From Gammaproteobacteria bacterium (GTDB lineage Bacteria > Pseudomonadota > Gammaproteobacteria > UBA4575), in NCBI GenBank assembly GCA_026713925.1, contig JAPONM010000025.1, forward strand, positions 62,001 through 126,000: a DNA stretch of 64,000 bases, given 5' to 3'. The notes under the pieces were generated by a model. The model saw only the letters and a program-made list of their open reading frames with translations, ran no database searches and had not been told where the DNA came from. The position numbers were made by a program, and so were the translations under genes. This document shows positions 1 to 9,199 of this stretch, in pieces; position 1 is the stretch's first letter; every line of letters starts with the position of its first letter.

Positions 1-2
1 AT

Positions 3-341
3 ACGCTCCCAATTTTACACCAGGCGAATGACATTGTGATTGCTGCACTTGGAGAGCTAAGTGATCATGAAAAACAATCACTAACCACATACCTAGCTGC
101 ACACGGTATCGATGCGAAAATAGAGCAGCATCCAATTGAAGACCCATTCGCAGAACCCAGCCTATTTCGTGATATTGAAAAATCGACTGGCCGCAGGCTC
201 CTTGCACTGGCAAAACAAGAGAACAGAGACTTGATAATAATGGGTGCTTTCGGACATTCGCGGCTAAGTGAAGCCATATTGAGTGGGGTTACTAATCTTG
301 TATCACAAATGGCTGAGATTCCTGTTCTGATGTCACACTAG
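3..341 (+). CDS. Universal stress protein (UspA family), 3' part only
   Basis: The reading frame is open from the first bases of the window, so the start lies upstream. The visible C-terminal part ends in a typical Usp nucleotide-binding signature: DLIIMGAFGHSR, then a Gly-Val-Thr segment and a final strand ending PVLMSH. Usp proteins are cytoplasmic, bind ATP or remain nucleotide-free, and help cells survive stress; the exact role varies. The spacing (G-A-F-G-H-S-R, then about ten residues, then SGVTNL) fits the ATP-binding type loosely. It may be the second half of a tandem Usp protein, but the N-terminal half is outside the window. Confidence 0.8.
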   Translation, partial: TLPILHQANDIVIAALGELSDHEKQSLTTYLAAHGIDAKIEQHPIEDPFAEPSLFRDIEKSTGRRLLALAKQENRDLIIMGAFGHSRLSEAILSGVTNLVSQMAEIPVLMSH

Positions 342-547
342 CCAGGTGCTCTCATTCGTCTATATAACAAAGTATTTACCTGAATCTGGGAGTTGTTTAA
401 TAAATACGCAACAACCTGACTTTACTAATTCGTTATTCAAATATTATTTCTATATGCAGATATATAAATATTATAAGCTTCATTAGCCATTGACAATTTT
501 ATGACCTAATATATACGTATAGTACAAATTACTTAAGGAACCCAGCC

Positions 548-898
548 ATGTTACGAGCACGTATATTTAAGTATTCTGCAATTTTTTTGCTTTTGACTAT
601 CATATCCGGATGCGACATTCTTGGCAGAACTCTAGAACAAGAAGACATGAATGTATATTTCTATAAACCGGATGGAGAAGAGCTTTATTTAGGAGTCGTA
701 CGTGGAATTACTCTGTGCAGGTCTACAGTTTTAGAAAGAGCCAAGTTGCTTAGCCTTGACGGCAATGGTGGTATGCCAGCTAATCCAGGAAAAAATGAAA
801 AAATTGCTGCAGATGAATCAAACACAAGTGGCGCAGGCTGGACTTATCATTGTTGCTGGAAAACAGTAACCCAAACATGCAAAGAAAAACTCAAATAG
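548..898 (+). CDS. Small predicted lipoprotein, unknown function
   Basis: A 116-residue protein with a charged N-terminus, a hydrophobic stretch and a lipobox (I-S-G-C, with Cys22 as the lipidated residue), so it is probably anchored in an envelope membrane. AAGGAA lies about 8 bases before the ATG. The mature part has four further cysteines (one near residue 57, a CC pair near 97, one near 111), which could form disulfides in the periplasm. I do not recognise a family. It stands alone between the stress protein and a decayed transposase. Confidence 0.6.
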   Translation: MLRARIFKYSAIFLLLTIISGCDILGRTLEQEDMNVYFYKPDGEELYLGVVRGITLCRSTVLERAKLLSLDGNGGMPANPGKNEKIAADESNTSGAGWTYHCCWKTVTQTCKEKLK

Positions 899-1158
899 AA
901 CAGCAGACCCTTACTTAAATAAAAAAATAAGGAGAAATTTGTCTTCATAAACTTTGCCTTTATGCGATTTATTGCAAAGAATTTTCAAAGTACACAGTAC
1001 TCATACCAAACCCCGATACTACACATAAGCTCCACTACTGCATTACTTGGCATAATGCTAGCAGCACACTAATGCGAAGCTGCTTGATGGTACTGTAAAT
1101 TCTAGTATTCAGGCAGTGTTGGTGCGTTGCGATAAGTTCGATCAATCAATGTGGACTA

Positions 1159-1755
1159 TCATGCGGAACTTGGCTTATCTAGACCACGCCACATAATCTG
1201 AAGAACTGAAATTCTGGTCTGTCTACAAATCAACCGCCAAATGAAACCAACATAACTCAGCAGCACATTTACCCAGTCACATTCAATACCCTTGAGGTAG
1301 TTGCGGCTAAACAAGCCATCAGACTTGAAATGACTGATCATCAGATCGATAACCTGCAGACACCAAGCTATTCCTGAACCTTCCAATTTGGGTGCCTCAG
1401 CTTTGACCGGACAAACATGTCGTCACTCGTACTGCTAGGCCCTAATACTCTTTGGTTTAAAAATGCTACTTCGATACCTGGCAGGCTAAATATCGAGCTT
1501 GCTTCAGGGTATCCACTAAAGTGTACCCTTGCCACATCCAAGATCACAAAGTTGCATCTGATTGTAGTGGCTGTATACAGTTTGACACCGAACACACAGC
1601 TCCTATGCACTTTGCCCTTTTGATGTATTCCGCTTCCACTGTTCCCGGAGATTTCAAAACTAATTTGCCATTTGAGGAAAATTTAGCCTTAGCCTTCCCT
1701 AAGGTACAGTTTTGCTCTGAAATTGAAAGAAACGCATCAACTATTATGTACAATT
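1159..1755 (-). pseudogene. Decayed IS5-family transposase
   Basis: Fragments of one transposase are spread over several reading frames of the minus strand. From the 5' side these are VEAEYIK, then after a one-base shift GKVHRSCVFGVKL and TTIRCNF (compare the IS5-type segment around 'KAHKPYEFGVKVSVATT'). After another shift comes VIDLMISHFKSDG followed by SRNYLKG and VNVLLSYVGFIWRLI (compare the C-terminal IS5-type 'IEPVIGHLK...RNYLKG...N.LL...GFN.RLIL'). The family call rests on remembered consensus. No intact ORF and no clear terminal inverted repeats were found, so this is a dead remnant. Confidence 0.6.
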
Positions 1756-2071
1756 TAGTTATTCTAGGGTTATGGACACCAAAATTTTAATTCCGTAAAT
1801 TCAATGAGTAAAAAGCTATTCCGCCAGTATTTTAGTTCGAATACTTCAGATCAACGAACTACTCAATATAGTAATCCCCTTTACCTGAAAATGATTATTT
1901 GCTTTATTTATCCGTAAAACTATTGGAAAGTTGCCTGAACACGGTATACACTCTGAGATACGGCTAGTTATTACCATTGGGTGGCTCACAATCACCACAT
2001 ATTCATAATAGGCACAAAAACTGCCAGTAATAGACTAGCAAAATGCCAACCATAAATTAGGAGGAGGCATT
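1756..2071. other. Intergenic region before the symporter gene
   Basis: About 316 bases, AT-rich. A strong ribosome binding site (AGGAGGAG at about 2057-2064) precedes the symporter ATG. I see no convincing gene, hairpin with a T-run, or promoter with good -35 and -10 boxes. Confidence 0.4.
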
Positions 2072-3565
2072 ATGGACAAGTCTGTCTTAGTCGCAACAGA
2101 AGGCTTAACAGCTACTCTCGGTTTCAGCTTAATGATTGGTTTCGGCGTGTTATTTTTAATACTCGCCTTCATAATCAAACACGGCCTAATCAAGTCAACG
2201 CATGACTTCATAATATCGAACCGTAAAGTTGGCCTAGGATTTGGTGTTGGAGCAGTTATATCAGTCTGGACATGGGCCATGGCAGTGATGATGAGCTCGG
2301 CAATGACCTATCAATGGGGCTTGTCTGGGCTGTTTTGGTTTGTAGTTCCAAACGGATTTGCGATTATGGCCATGGTGCCATTGGCAAGAATTCTCAGGAG
2401 AAAAATGCCTGAAGGTTATACGATAAGCCAATTTGCACATACTCGATTTGGTGGCTCAAAAGCAGCTTCAGTAGTTGTCACTATCGCAATGATATTCGGT
2501 ATCTTGCTCGAGACTCTTATTAATATAAAAGGGACATCAGTTGTAATGTCAACAGTGTTCCCCATAGATTGGCAAACCGTTGTGATCTTAACTGTAGTTG
2601 TTGTTATGACATACGTCTTCTTTGGTGGGCTATGGACAAGTGTGATGACAGGAACTTTTAACACTTGGATGATTACAACACCTGCGGCAATTGTGGTCGT
2701 AGCCGTCTATGCCCATATCAGCGGCGGCGCTACTGCTGTGTTTGAGGCAGTAAGAGCTGCTGACCCTACTAACCTGTCTGTCTTTGAAGCTGATGCAGCT
2801 GCAGGCTTTGGAATCACCTTGGCATTTGGTTTACTTGCTGCAGTTGTTGCAGACCAAACTTTTTGGCAGAAAGTGTGGGCGGTACGGAAAGAACAAGTTA
2901 CAAGGACATTTCTGTGGGGAGGAGCGCTATTCTATCCTATACCGATTTGCCTAGGTATGCTGGGTTTAGCTGGTTTAGCGTTCGGATTAACCCCAGAGGA
3001 ACTGGGTGGTGATATTGTTGCAGTAGGTCCGTATGTCGTGTCACATATCGGCCTTCCATTAATATTGGTTCTAACATACGTGCTTGTGATTCTGGCTGCC
3101 TGTTATTCAACTATTGACGGAGCAGCTTCTGCACTGTCTTCCATTATAGCGATAGACATTGTCAAACGATTTGCTACGGGAACACGCGAGAAAACTCTAT
3201 TTTACATCACAAGGTTTGGGATGATCCTGGGAGGGGTTATTTCCGGGATAATCGTATTGTCCGGAGTCGACTTCACCACGCTAGTGTTAACAACCTATGC
3301 CTTGAAGACTTCCATACTCTTGCCACTGATCCTTGCAATTGTCTGGAGGAAAACAAACACTGCGGGGTTTGTTTCAGGAATAGTTCTAGCCATTGTAATT
3401 GGTATGCCACTGCGCCATTTGTATGGAGAAATGGTAGGTACATTCTCTATATTAGCAATTAGTGCAGGAGTTGTAGTACTGGCAGGCTTGTTTACTCGCG
3501 AAGAGTTCGATATGGATAAATTGCTAGAAGCTCACAAAGATGAGCTGGCACATAAGGCTACGTAG
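2072..3565 (+). CDS. Sodium:solute symporter family (SSS) transporter
   Basis: A 497-residue inner-membrane protein with about 13 hydrophobic segments and the sequence character of the sodium:solute symporter family (LeuT fold). Typical signs are the polar early segment around residues 37-60 (STHDFIISNRKVG), an SVWTWAMAVMMSS helix, and PEGYTISQFAHTRFGG in a loop near residue 112. It should import a small solute driven by the sodium gradient; the substrate cannot be read from the sequence. The length is usual for the family. The next gene, 44 bases on, encodes a small membrane protein that may be a subunit, and two flavin monooxygenase genes follow, so the solute may be their substrate (inference). 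Confidence 0.9.
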   Translation: MDKSVLVATEGLTATLGFSLMIGFGVLFLILAFIIKHGLIKSTHDFIISNRKVGLGFGVGAVISVWTWAMAVMMSSAMTYQWGLSGLFWFVVPNGFAIMAMVPLARILRRKMPEGYTISQFAHTRFGGSKAASVVVTIAMIFGILLETLINIKGTSVVMSTVFPIDWQTVVILTVVVVMTYVFFGGLWTSVMTGTFNTWMITTPAAIVVVAVYAHISGGATAVFEAVRAADPTNLSVFEADAAAGFGITLAFGLLAAVVADQTFWQKVWAVRKEQVTRTFLWGGALFYPIPICLGMLGLAGLAFGLTPEELGGDIVAVGPYVVSHIGLPLILVLTYVLVILAACYSTIDGAASALSSIIAIDIVKRFATGTREKTLFYITRFGMILGGVISGIIVLSGVDFTTLVLTTYALKTSILLPLILAIVWRKTNTAGFVSGIVLAIVIGMPLRHLYGEMVGTFSILAISAGVVVLAGLFTREEFDMDKLLEAHKDELAHKAT

Positions 3566-3609
3566 TGAATTAATGAGATACACACAAATTTTAAAATGAG
3601 AGGTGAACT

Positions 3610-3921
3610 ATGTCAGGGTTATTAATCTTTTTCTTGATTATAGGGGCAGCTGCCACAGCCTTGTACGCTGCGGGATATGTTACTGGCATACGACAGTCTT
3701 TTGCTGATGTTGAAGAAGATAAAGAAATTGCAGAATATAAAGATAGTGCCTACACCGTTACTATTGCACTTGCTGTAATTGCATCAGCAGTAATCATCGG
3801 ACTAGTTGGTGTCAATCCGATATTCGTTTACGCAGGACCGCTTTTAGCAGTGATCACGACATTTATGGTTGGATTTGCGTTCTTTTTTGAGCGCATGATG
3901 AGAGCGTCTGGCAATTACTGA
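3610..3921 (+). CDS. Small three-helix membrane protein, probable symporter partner
   Basis: A 103-residue protein with hydrophobic segments at about residues 3-24, 47-67 and 72-93, and an acidic loop (DVEEDKEIAEYKD) between the first and second. GAGGTG lies just upstream of the ATG. It follows the symporter gene by 44 bases on the same strand, so they are probably co-transcribed. Small accessory membrane proteins accompany several SSS transporters, but I do not recognise this one as a named family. A role as subunit or stabiliser is inferred from position only. Confidence 0.7.
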   Translation: MSGLLIFFLIIGAAATALYAAGYVTGIRQSFADVEEDKEIAEYKDSAYTVTIALAVIASAVIIGLVGVNPIFVYAGPLLAVITTFMVGFAFFFERMMRASGNY

Positions 3922-4044
3922 GTCAGTTCCGTAGCGTAAAAAATATTTTTCAGGAGTATATCCGCTCTTACTTTAATATTTACTGTTTGACTCTATCTAC
4001 AGACCCAATATCACACTATCTTAGCTACGTTACTTGATCGTGAT

Positions 4045-5094
4045 ATGGAAGTAGGCATCTGGATACCTGTTTATGGAGGGTGGCTGCGTATCAAAAATCA
4101 CCGTTACCCTCCCTCCTTTACTATATGTAACGAAATAGCCAATCGCGCTGAAGCATACAATTATGACTATGCTTACGTATCTGAGAACTATCTAAATGTT
4201 GTTTATGGGCAATCTCACGAAGTTGCAGATGCATGGGCATACTCTGCTGCCCTTGCTGCTAAAACCTCAACCATAAACATAGTTGTCGCAACCAAACCTG
4301 GCTTTCACCCCCCTTTGTCCATTGCAAAAATGGCTCAAGGCATTAACCATATAAGTAACAAAAGATTTTCAGTCAATGTAGTCTGTGGCTGGTGGAAGCA
4401 AGAATTCACGCAGTGCGGTATTGAGTACCTAGACCATAAAGGCCGTTATCAGCGTGCAACTGAATTTACACAGTGCCTCAAACAATTGTGGACTGGTACA
4501 AACACCTCTTTTGATGGGAAGTATTATTCACTTCAAAATGCACTCATAGCAATGGATGAGCCAAGCGAAGGTCAAATACCTATTTGGGTCAGTGGTCAAT
4601 CCACTAATGCTCAAGAGCTAGTGGCTAAATTTGGAGATGTGTTTTTCATTGACAGCATGCCAGACAAAGACCTAAAAGAAAAAATTTTGCAACTCAGAAA
4701 GTTAGAACGCAAATATGGGCGCAAAGTTAAAGTCGCAATGAGTGTTTTTGTGATCCTAGACGAAACTGATGAAAAAGCCGAAATAAAATATAAAAATATA
4801 CTTCTAAATAGACAACAGAGTTCAATAGAAAATTTTCGGAAGATCATGGCCGAGTCTGGAGCAACTATGTGGAAAGAACTTTCTGATGAGCAGATGGTTG
4901 ATTCAAATTGTGGATTTGATGCGAGCTTAATTGGCAGCAAATCTACAATCATCAGACGTTTACTGAAATTAAAAGAATGTGGAGTTGATATTTTACTGTG
5001 CCAATTTGAAGATATGCTAGAAGACACTGTTTTTTTTGGCAAAACAATTTTGCCTCAATTGGGTTCAACACAGACAATAAACAAAATCATGTAA
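4045..5094 (+). CDS. FMN-dependent monooxygenase, SfnG/SsuD-like (luciferase-like family)
   Basis: A 349-residue TIM-barrel flavin monooxygenase of the luciferase-like superfamily. Recognisable parts are the N-terminal strand EVGIWIPVYGGWL, the NVVCGWWKQEFTQCG segment near residue 117 followed by RYQRATEFTQCLKQLW, and IPIWVSGQS near residue 188. This pattern is closest to the dimethylsulfone monooxygenase SfnG and alkanesulfonate monooxygenase SsuD group, which use reduced flavin and oxygen to cleave C-S bonds. It could equally act on another small organic substrate. No flavin reductase gene is visible nearby. The ribosome binding site before the ATG is weak. Confidence 0.8.
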   Translation: MEVGIWIPVYGGWLRIKNHRYPPSFTICNEIANRAEAYNYDYAYVSENYLNVVYGQSHEVADAWAYSAALAAKTSTINIVVATKPGFHPPLSIAKMAQGINHISNKRFSVNVVCGWWKQEFTQCGIEYLDHKGRYQRATEFTQCLKQLWTGTNTSFDGKYYSLQNALIAMDEPSEGQIPIWVSGQSTNAQELVAKFGDVFFIDSMPDKDLKEKILQLRKLERKYGRKVKVAMSVFVILDETDEKAEIKYKNILLNRQQSSIENFRKIMAESGATMWKELSDEQMVDSNCGFDASLIGSKSTIIRRLLKLKECGVDILLCQFEDMLEDTVFFGKTILPQLGSTQTINKIM

Positions 5095-5238
5095 CTTACA
5101 TTTGAAACCAATAAAATAAAAAAAATATTTCTTGTCTGTAGCATGATTAATTTAGGCAATATGAATTGAGCAGGTTTCACACAAAATAAAATACAGTTAA
5201 CCATACAGATACGAAAGCATTACAAGTAGGAGCTAGCT

Positions 5239-6711
5239 ATGACAACAAGCAAAACACAAAAGAAAGATAAATGGACAATGCAAAATTTACCTCAAGGAAA
5301 AGATGCTACAAAAGTTGCACGTGACTTTGCAAAAGAACTATTAGACATTGCGAAAAAAAACCCAGTCGTAAAACCTGGGCGGAAAAAAATTAAAAGAAAA
5401 CACGCGCACTTGTTAGGCTTTATCCAGCATGGTGTCAATAGCCATGCTACAGGTATGTGGCGTAACCACCGAGACAAGCGCGGATGGAAATTTTCCGAGC
5501 CTGAGTACTGGGTACATATGGCTAGAACAATGGAACGTGGAATGTTTGACGCAATGTTTATTGCAGATGAACTAGCACCTTATAATAACTATAAACAAAG
5601 TTCCGATGATACTGTGCGTTACGCCGTACAATGCCCAGTGCATGAACCGGCAACAATCGTACCTATCATTGGGCATGCAACTAAACACCTAGGAGTTGGT
5701 GTAACACTATCAACTGCATTTGTGCACCCATATGCAATGTGCCGTCATCTATCGAGTTTAGACCATCTAACTAAGGGAAGAGTTGCCTGGAATATAGTTA
5801 GTTCATACTCTAAAAGTGAATGGGATGCTTATGGTGCAGAAATGTCTGACCGATCCCTAAGATATGAAAGAATGGAAGAATATATGGAGCTTTGTTATCA
5901 GCTATGGAACTCTTGGGAAGAAGATTCTGTTATCGCGGACCGTGAATCAGGGATATATGCAGACCCAGACAAGGTGCATGAAATAGATTTCAAAGGGAAA
6001 TTCTTCAACTGTAAAGGCAGACATTTTTGTTTCCGTTCTCCCCAGGTATCCCCTGTTTTGTGGCAAGCAGGTTCATCTCCTCGTGGCAGGGACTTTGCCG
6101 CAAAACATGCGGAAGCAATTTTTGCCGTACACCCTAATGTTGAGCGTATGGCTGAATACCGAGACGATTTAAATGAACGTTGTTATACAAAATTTAAACG
6201 TGAAGCTAACAGTGTAAAGCGAATCTACGGATTACAAACAATCGTTGCCCCTACACGTGCTGAAGCAGAGGAAAAATACGAGCGGATTATGTCTCACATC
6301 CCGCTGGAAGGAGCGCTTGCGTGGATATCGGGGCACTTCGGGCCAGACTTCTCAACTTATGACTTAGATGAAGTTGTGCAGAATATTGAAATACCTGGAA
6401 TTCAGGGTTTGTTTGAATCCATCATTTTTGCCAAAGGTGGTGGCCCGGTTACCGTAAAAGAAGCTGCTCTCATTTATGCACAAGGCATGGGTATGCCGCG
6501 GGCAATCGGAAGTCCTGCAGATGTGGTTGATCAAATGGAAGTATTTATGGATTCCGGAGCTGATGGATTCATGCTGGTTGCTACTGGAACCCCAGGTTGT
6601 TTTGAAGACTTCGCTGACTTGGTTACCCCTGAAATGCAGAAAAGAGGACTACTACGTACTGAGTACAGGGGTAAGACTTTAAGAGAGAATTTGCTTGATG
6701 ATGGAGATTAA
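5239..6711 (+). CDS. FMN-dependent monooxygenase, NtaA/SnaA/DszA/DmoA family
   Basis: A 490-residue luciferase-like monooxygenase of the branch that includes nitrilotriacetate (NtaA), dibenzothiophene sulfone (DszA) and dimethylsulfide (DmoA) monooxygenases. Signature pieces are FDAMFIADELAPY, a LSTLDH-like LSSLDHLTKGRVAWNIVSS, RYERMEEYMELCYQLW and VLWQAGSSPRGRDFAAKHAE. It has an additional N-terminal stretch of roughly 55 mostly lysine-rich residues before the barrel begins at about HLLGFIQHG. AGGAG precedes the ATG. With the SfnG-like enzyme just upstream and the symporter, it suggests uptake and oxidation of a small sulfur- or nitrogen-containing compound; the substrate is unproven. Confidence 0.85.
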   Translation: MTTSKTQKKDKWTMQNLPQGKDATKVARDFAKELLDIAKKNPVVKPGRKKIKRKHAHLLGFIQHGVNSHATGMWRNHRDKRGWKFSEPEYWVHMARTMERGMFDAMFIADELAPYNNYKQSSDDTVRYAVQCPVHEPATIVPIIGHATKHLGVGVTLSTAFVHPYAMCRHLSSLDHLTKGRVAWNIVSSYSKSEWDAYGAEMSDRSLRYERMEEYMELCYQLWNSWEEDSVIADRESGIYADPDKVHEIDFKGKFFNCKGRHFCFRSPQVSPVLWQAGSSPRGRDFAAKHAEAIFAVHPNVERMAEYRDDLNERCYTKFKREANSVKRIYGLQTIVAPTRAEAEEKYERIMSHIPLEGALAWISGHFGPDFSTYDLDEVVQNIEIPGIQGLFESIIFAKGGGPVTVKEAALIYAQGMGMPRAIGSPADVVDQMEVFMDSGADGFMLVATGTPGCFEDFADLVTPEMQKRGLLRTEYRGKTLRENLLDDGD

Positions 6712-6943
6712 AAGAATTTACGATTAATTTTCACAGCATAATTTCTCTAGGCGAGTCACAGGAAACTGCTGTTGCAGTTACTGAGTAACAGTGCTGGGAC
6801 GTAAGCGAAAAATTGTTAGATAATTCGTCAGTAATTGCTCAAAAACAGACTGATTAGTTGATTTTCAATAATTAGACTGGCTATTAAGCTCCTATCGTTA
6901 TTGTAGTGTTTCTTGCAGTTAATTATGGTATGAAAAATACAAG

Positions 6944-7288
6944 GTGAACGAACTATCAAGCCAAATCAGTACTTTGCAAACATTATTTTCACGAATGAAA
7001 TTCAGTTTCATTTTGCTAATGTTTATGTTTGTGGCTATTTATATCTTTGCAGATAAATACCAATTTAGTGGCACACATAGCAATTGGCTTACTGTAATTA
7101 TTATTGTCAGTGCAGGTCTCAGTATTATTTATTTATTTTATATGGCTCAACTTATTAAGCTTCTGGGTAAAAATCCAATTGTTTGGGTGTTTTTGACTGC
7201 TATATGTGGACCGCTTGGACTGCTTGTCTCATACATTATAATTTCTGGAAATGTAGTTAAGATTCAGAGGCAAAGTCTTAATGAGTAA
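6944..7288 (+). CDS. Hypothetical three-helix membrane protein
   Basis: A 114-residue protein starting at GTG, preceded only by weak purine-rich sequence. Hydrophobic segments lie at about residues 20-36, 46-68 and 77-101, with a short amphipathic N-terminus. I do not recognise a family. It is convergent with the NTF2-like gene, the two stops being about 20 bases apart. Confidence 0.5.
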   Translation: MNELSSQISTLQTLFSRMKFSFILLMFMFVAIYIFADKYQFSGTHSNWLTVIIIVSAGLSIIYLFYMAQLIKLLGKNPIVWVFLTAICGPLGLLVSYIIISGNVVKIQRQSLNE

Positions 7289-7307
7289 TTACATGAAAAT
7301 TTTATAA

Positions 7308-7742
7308 TTACGTGTACTTTGTGTAATTTAATATTCCCATTTGAGAAATCATTTTCCACTGTTCATTTGATTTCGTATAAATTTTGCATGCACGACCATA
7401 CCAGTGGAGCATGTCTCCTGTGTTTGGCTTCCACAATGTGTCCACATCTACAACAGCAAATGCGCCATCCCTTTCCTTAGAGATTACAATCTTTTGGATA
7501 GTACGATCATTGCGCAATAGATCATATTTTTCAAAGAATTTCTGAAAGTATTCGCTCCAGCGCTGACTGTTAAATCTCCCCCAAGGTAATACCCACTCTA
7601 CAGGATCATGTGCATTTGCATTGGGCGGCCAAGGCCAAACCATGTCAGGATGGACAATGCTTAAGAATAGTTCAATATTTTTTGTATCAAATGCGCGAGT
7701 CTCTTTGTTTACAATCTCTTCGATCTCGCTTCGAGCGTCCAT
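7308..7742 (-). CDS. SnoaL/NTF2-like fold protein
   Basis: A 144-residue soluble protein with the alpha+beta cone pattern of the NTF2-like/SnoaL superfamily. It opens with an N-terminal helix (IEEIVNKETRAFDTKNIELFLSIVHPDMVWPWPP), and ends with strands such as DGAFAVVDVDTLW and the QWKMISQMGILNY motif. Members are small-ligand binders, isomerases or cyclases, and some assist oxygenases. No specific function can be assigned. It lies near the flavin monooxygenases on the opposite strand. Confidence 0.7.
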   Translation of the reverse strand: MDARSEIEEIVNKETRAFDTKNIELFLSIVHPDMVWPWPPNANAHDPVEWVLPWGRFNSQRWSEYFQKFFEKYDLLRNDRTIQKIVISKERDGAFAVVDVDTLWKPNTGDMLHWYGRACKIYTKSNEQWKMISQMGILNYTKYT

Positions 7743-7971
7743 ACTATTTTGGAAACTCAGCTAGTCTCTTACTAATTATTGTCGAGGCGATGAGATGAAC
7801 TTTAAGCACTGAATTGGTCCAGAAAACAACGACATACAGGCACTTTAGCCTGAAAGACTGTAGTACACTCCACTACAGACTACTTAAGCCTATTGTACTA
7901 AGCTACAATTAATCTGCAGGGCAGTCGCGATGACGAGCAATTAATTTGCAGCATGCGTGTATGCTCTAGCT

Positions 7972-8064
7972 TCAATCCTTTTTTTTGTCTTTGGCTAGCA
8001 CCATAATTATGAAATAAACAGCCACAAATATAGCAAATATTAAAATTCCAACACCGTCTGGCAT
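7972..8064 (-). CDS. 30-residue single-helix membrane protein
   Basis: A very short ORF encoding a 30-residue peptide. It begins MPDGVG, continues with a hydrophobic helix of about 18 residues (ILIFAIFVAVYFIIMVLA) and ends with a lysine/aspartate-rich tail (KDKKKD). It has a perfect ribosome binding site (AGGAGG, then 5 bases, then ATG, read on the minus strand) and follows the positive-inside rule. Its design resembles the mini-subunits known for some sodium-coupled transporters such as MetS, but no clear homology is visible. It stands alone in a 725-base gap between larger genes. Confidence 0.55.
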   Translation of the reverse strand: MPDGVGILIFAIFVAVYFIIMVLAKDKKKD

Positions 8065-8467
8065 AGCTGCCTCCTGTTTAACCAATAACTCTGATAGTCT
8101 AGGAGCTAGTATACCAAGTATTACAACAATGTATCAAAACTACTGGGTCACCGTGAAATGGGTAGTTGCTTGCTGCCTTTAAGATAGCTAAGTACATGAG
8201 CTAACAGCAATTCTATATGATAGATATACTAGTTCCCCGTTTATTGGAGGCATAAGATTTCAACTAGTTTGTATACCACAACATATGATGCATAAAGATC
8301 CCATTAACCTTTTATGCATTTCTTATACGCCGACCCTAAAGAGCTATCTGAATTTAATATACAGTCACAATAGATTCAGACAACCTTACTGGTACTACCT
8401 TATCCAAATTCCTCATATAATTAGAATTATATAGCCTACCCAGCTCAACCGACCTCTCAAGCTAGAA
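8065..8467. other. Intergenic region without recognised gene
   Basis: About 400 AT-rich bases between the divergent mini-membrane-protein gene and the next membrane protein gene. Promoters for both must lie here, but I find no boxes good enough to mark. No hairpin followed by a T-run was seen. Confidence 0.35.
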
Positions 8468-8809
8468 TTGCAACTACACGCATCAACAATTGTATTCACT
8501 TTGCTGTCATCCTTTGCATGGATCATTGTTGCTTACGCCTATTATGCAAAGAATAGAGGATGGTGGATAAGCAACATGTTCATTTCTGATACTTCCATGG
8601 TTAAGCTGATTGCCTATATTGCACTTCCATGTTCAGCATTTGCTTCTGCATACCTGGGTATCTGGTGGGAAGCTATTATTGTGATAATTTTAGGGTTTAT
8701 AGTTGCTCTTCTCTTAACAAACTTATTGCGCTCTTTCGTTCAATATATTGCCGTAATTGGAATTATCACTTGCTGGGTACTAGGCATATATATGGTGTTC
8801 CATACTTAG
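8468..8809 (+). CDS. Hypothetical four-helix membrane protein
   Basis: A 113-residue, very hydrophobic protein starting at TTG. Hydrophobic segments lie at about residues 6-26, 44-62, 66-86 and 90-111, joined by short loops. No family is recognised and no clear ribosome binding site precedes the start, so the true start may differ. Confidence 0.45.
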   Translation: MQLHASTIVFTLLSSFAWIIVAYAYYAKNRGWWISNMFISDTSMVKLIAYIALPCSAFASAYLGIWWEAIIVIILGFIVALLLTNLLRSFVQYIAVIGIITCWVLGIYMVFHT

Positions 8810-9199
8810 TTCGCTTATTGAACCACTAGAAACTTGCAAAAATTTACATGAGCTCAGTCAAGCTTCTGAAATACTAGTAATAACTCAAAAATCTTTTTAA
8901 ATTTCCTTTCATTTGTGACTCCTAGATCCATGCCGCAATAACGTACTCATCACCTGAGACAAGAATTGCAAATCTCAATCAAGGCGGCTTGTCATGAATT
9001 GCCTGGATCGTGATTGTGTATAGACGTAAAAATTCACTTTAAATCCTTTCAGTTTTCATCCATTATAGAGGTGCTCTTATACAAGCATAAAAATAATTAT
9101 CAAGAAACGTTAAGGAAATTTGTTTGTACTGAAGCAGTACGCAAAAATGCTCGTTTAGAAAGTTAGCTGACAAAACACATTTGATAGGAGGAGTTAAAC
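8810..9199. other. Intergenic region before the DUF1097 gene
   Basis: About 390 bases without a recognisable gene. A strong ribosome binding site (TAGGAGGAG) sits just before the DUF1097 start. No convincing promoter boxes or hairpin terminator could be assigned. Confidence 0.35.

Noticed and set aside
1417-1790. Plus-strand ORFs over the IS5 remnant
   Set aside because: They are antisense to the ordered transposase fragments and have no family resemblance.
6760-6800. Hairpin AACTGCTGTTGCAGTT as terminator after the DmoA-like gene
   Set aside because: Stem of only six base pairs and no T-run follow, so it is not a convincing terminator.
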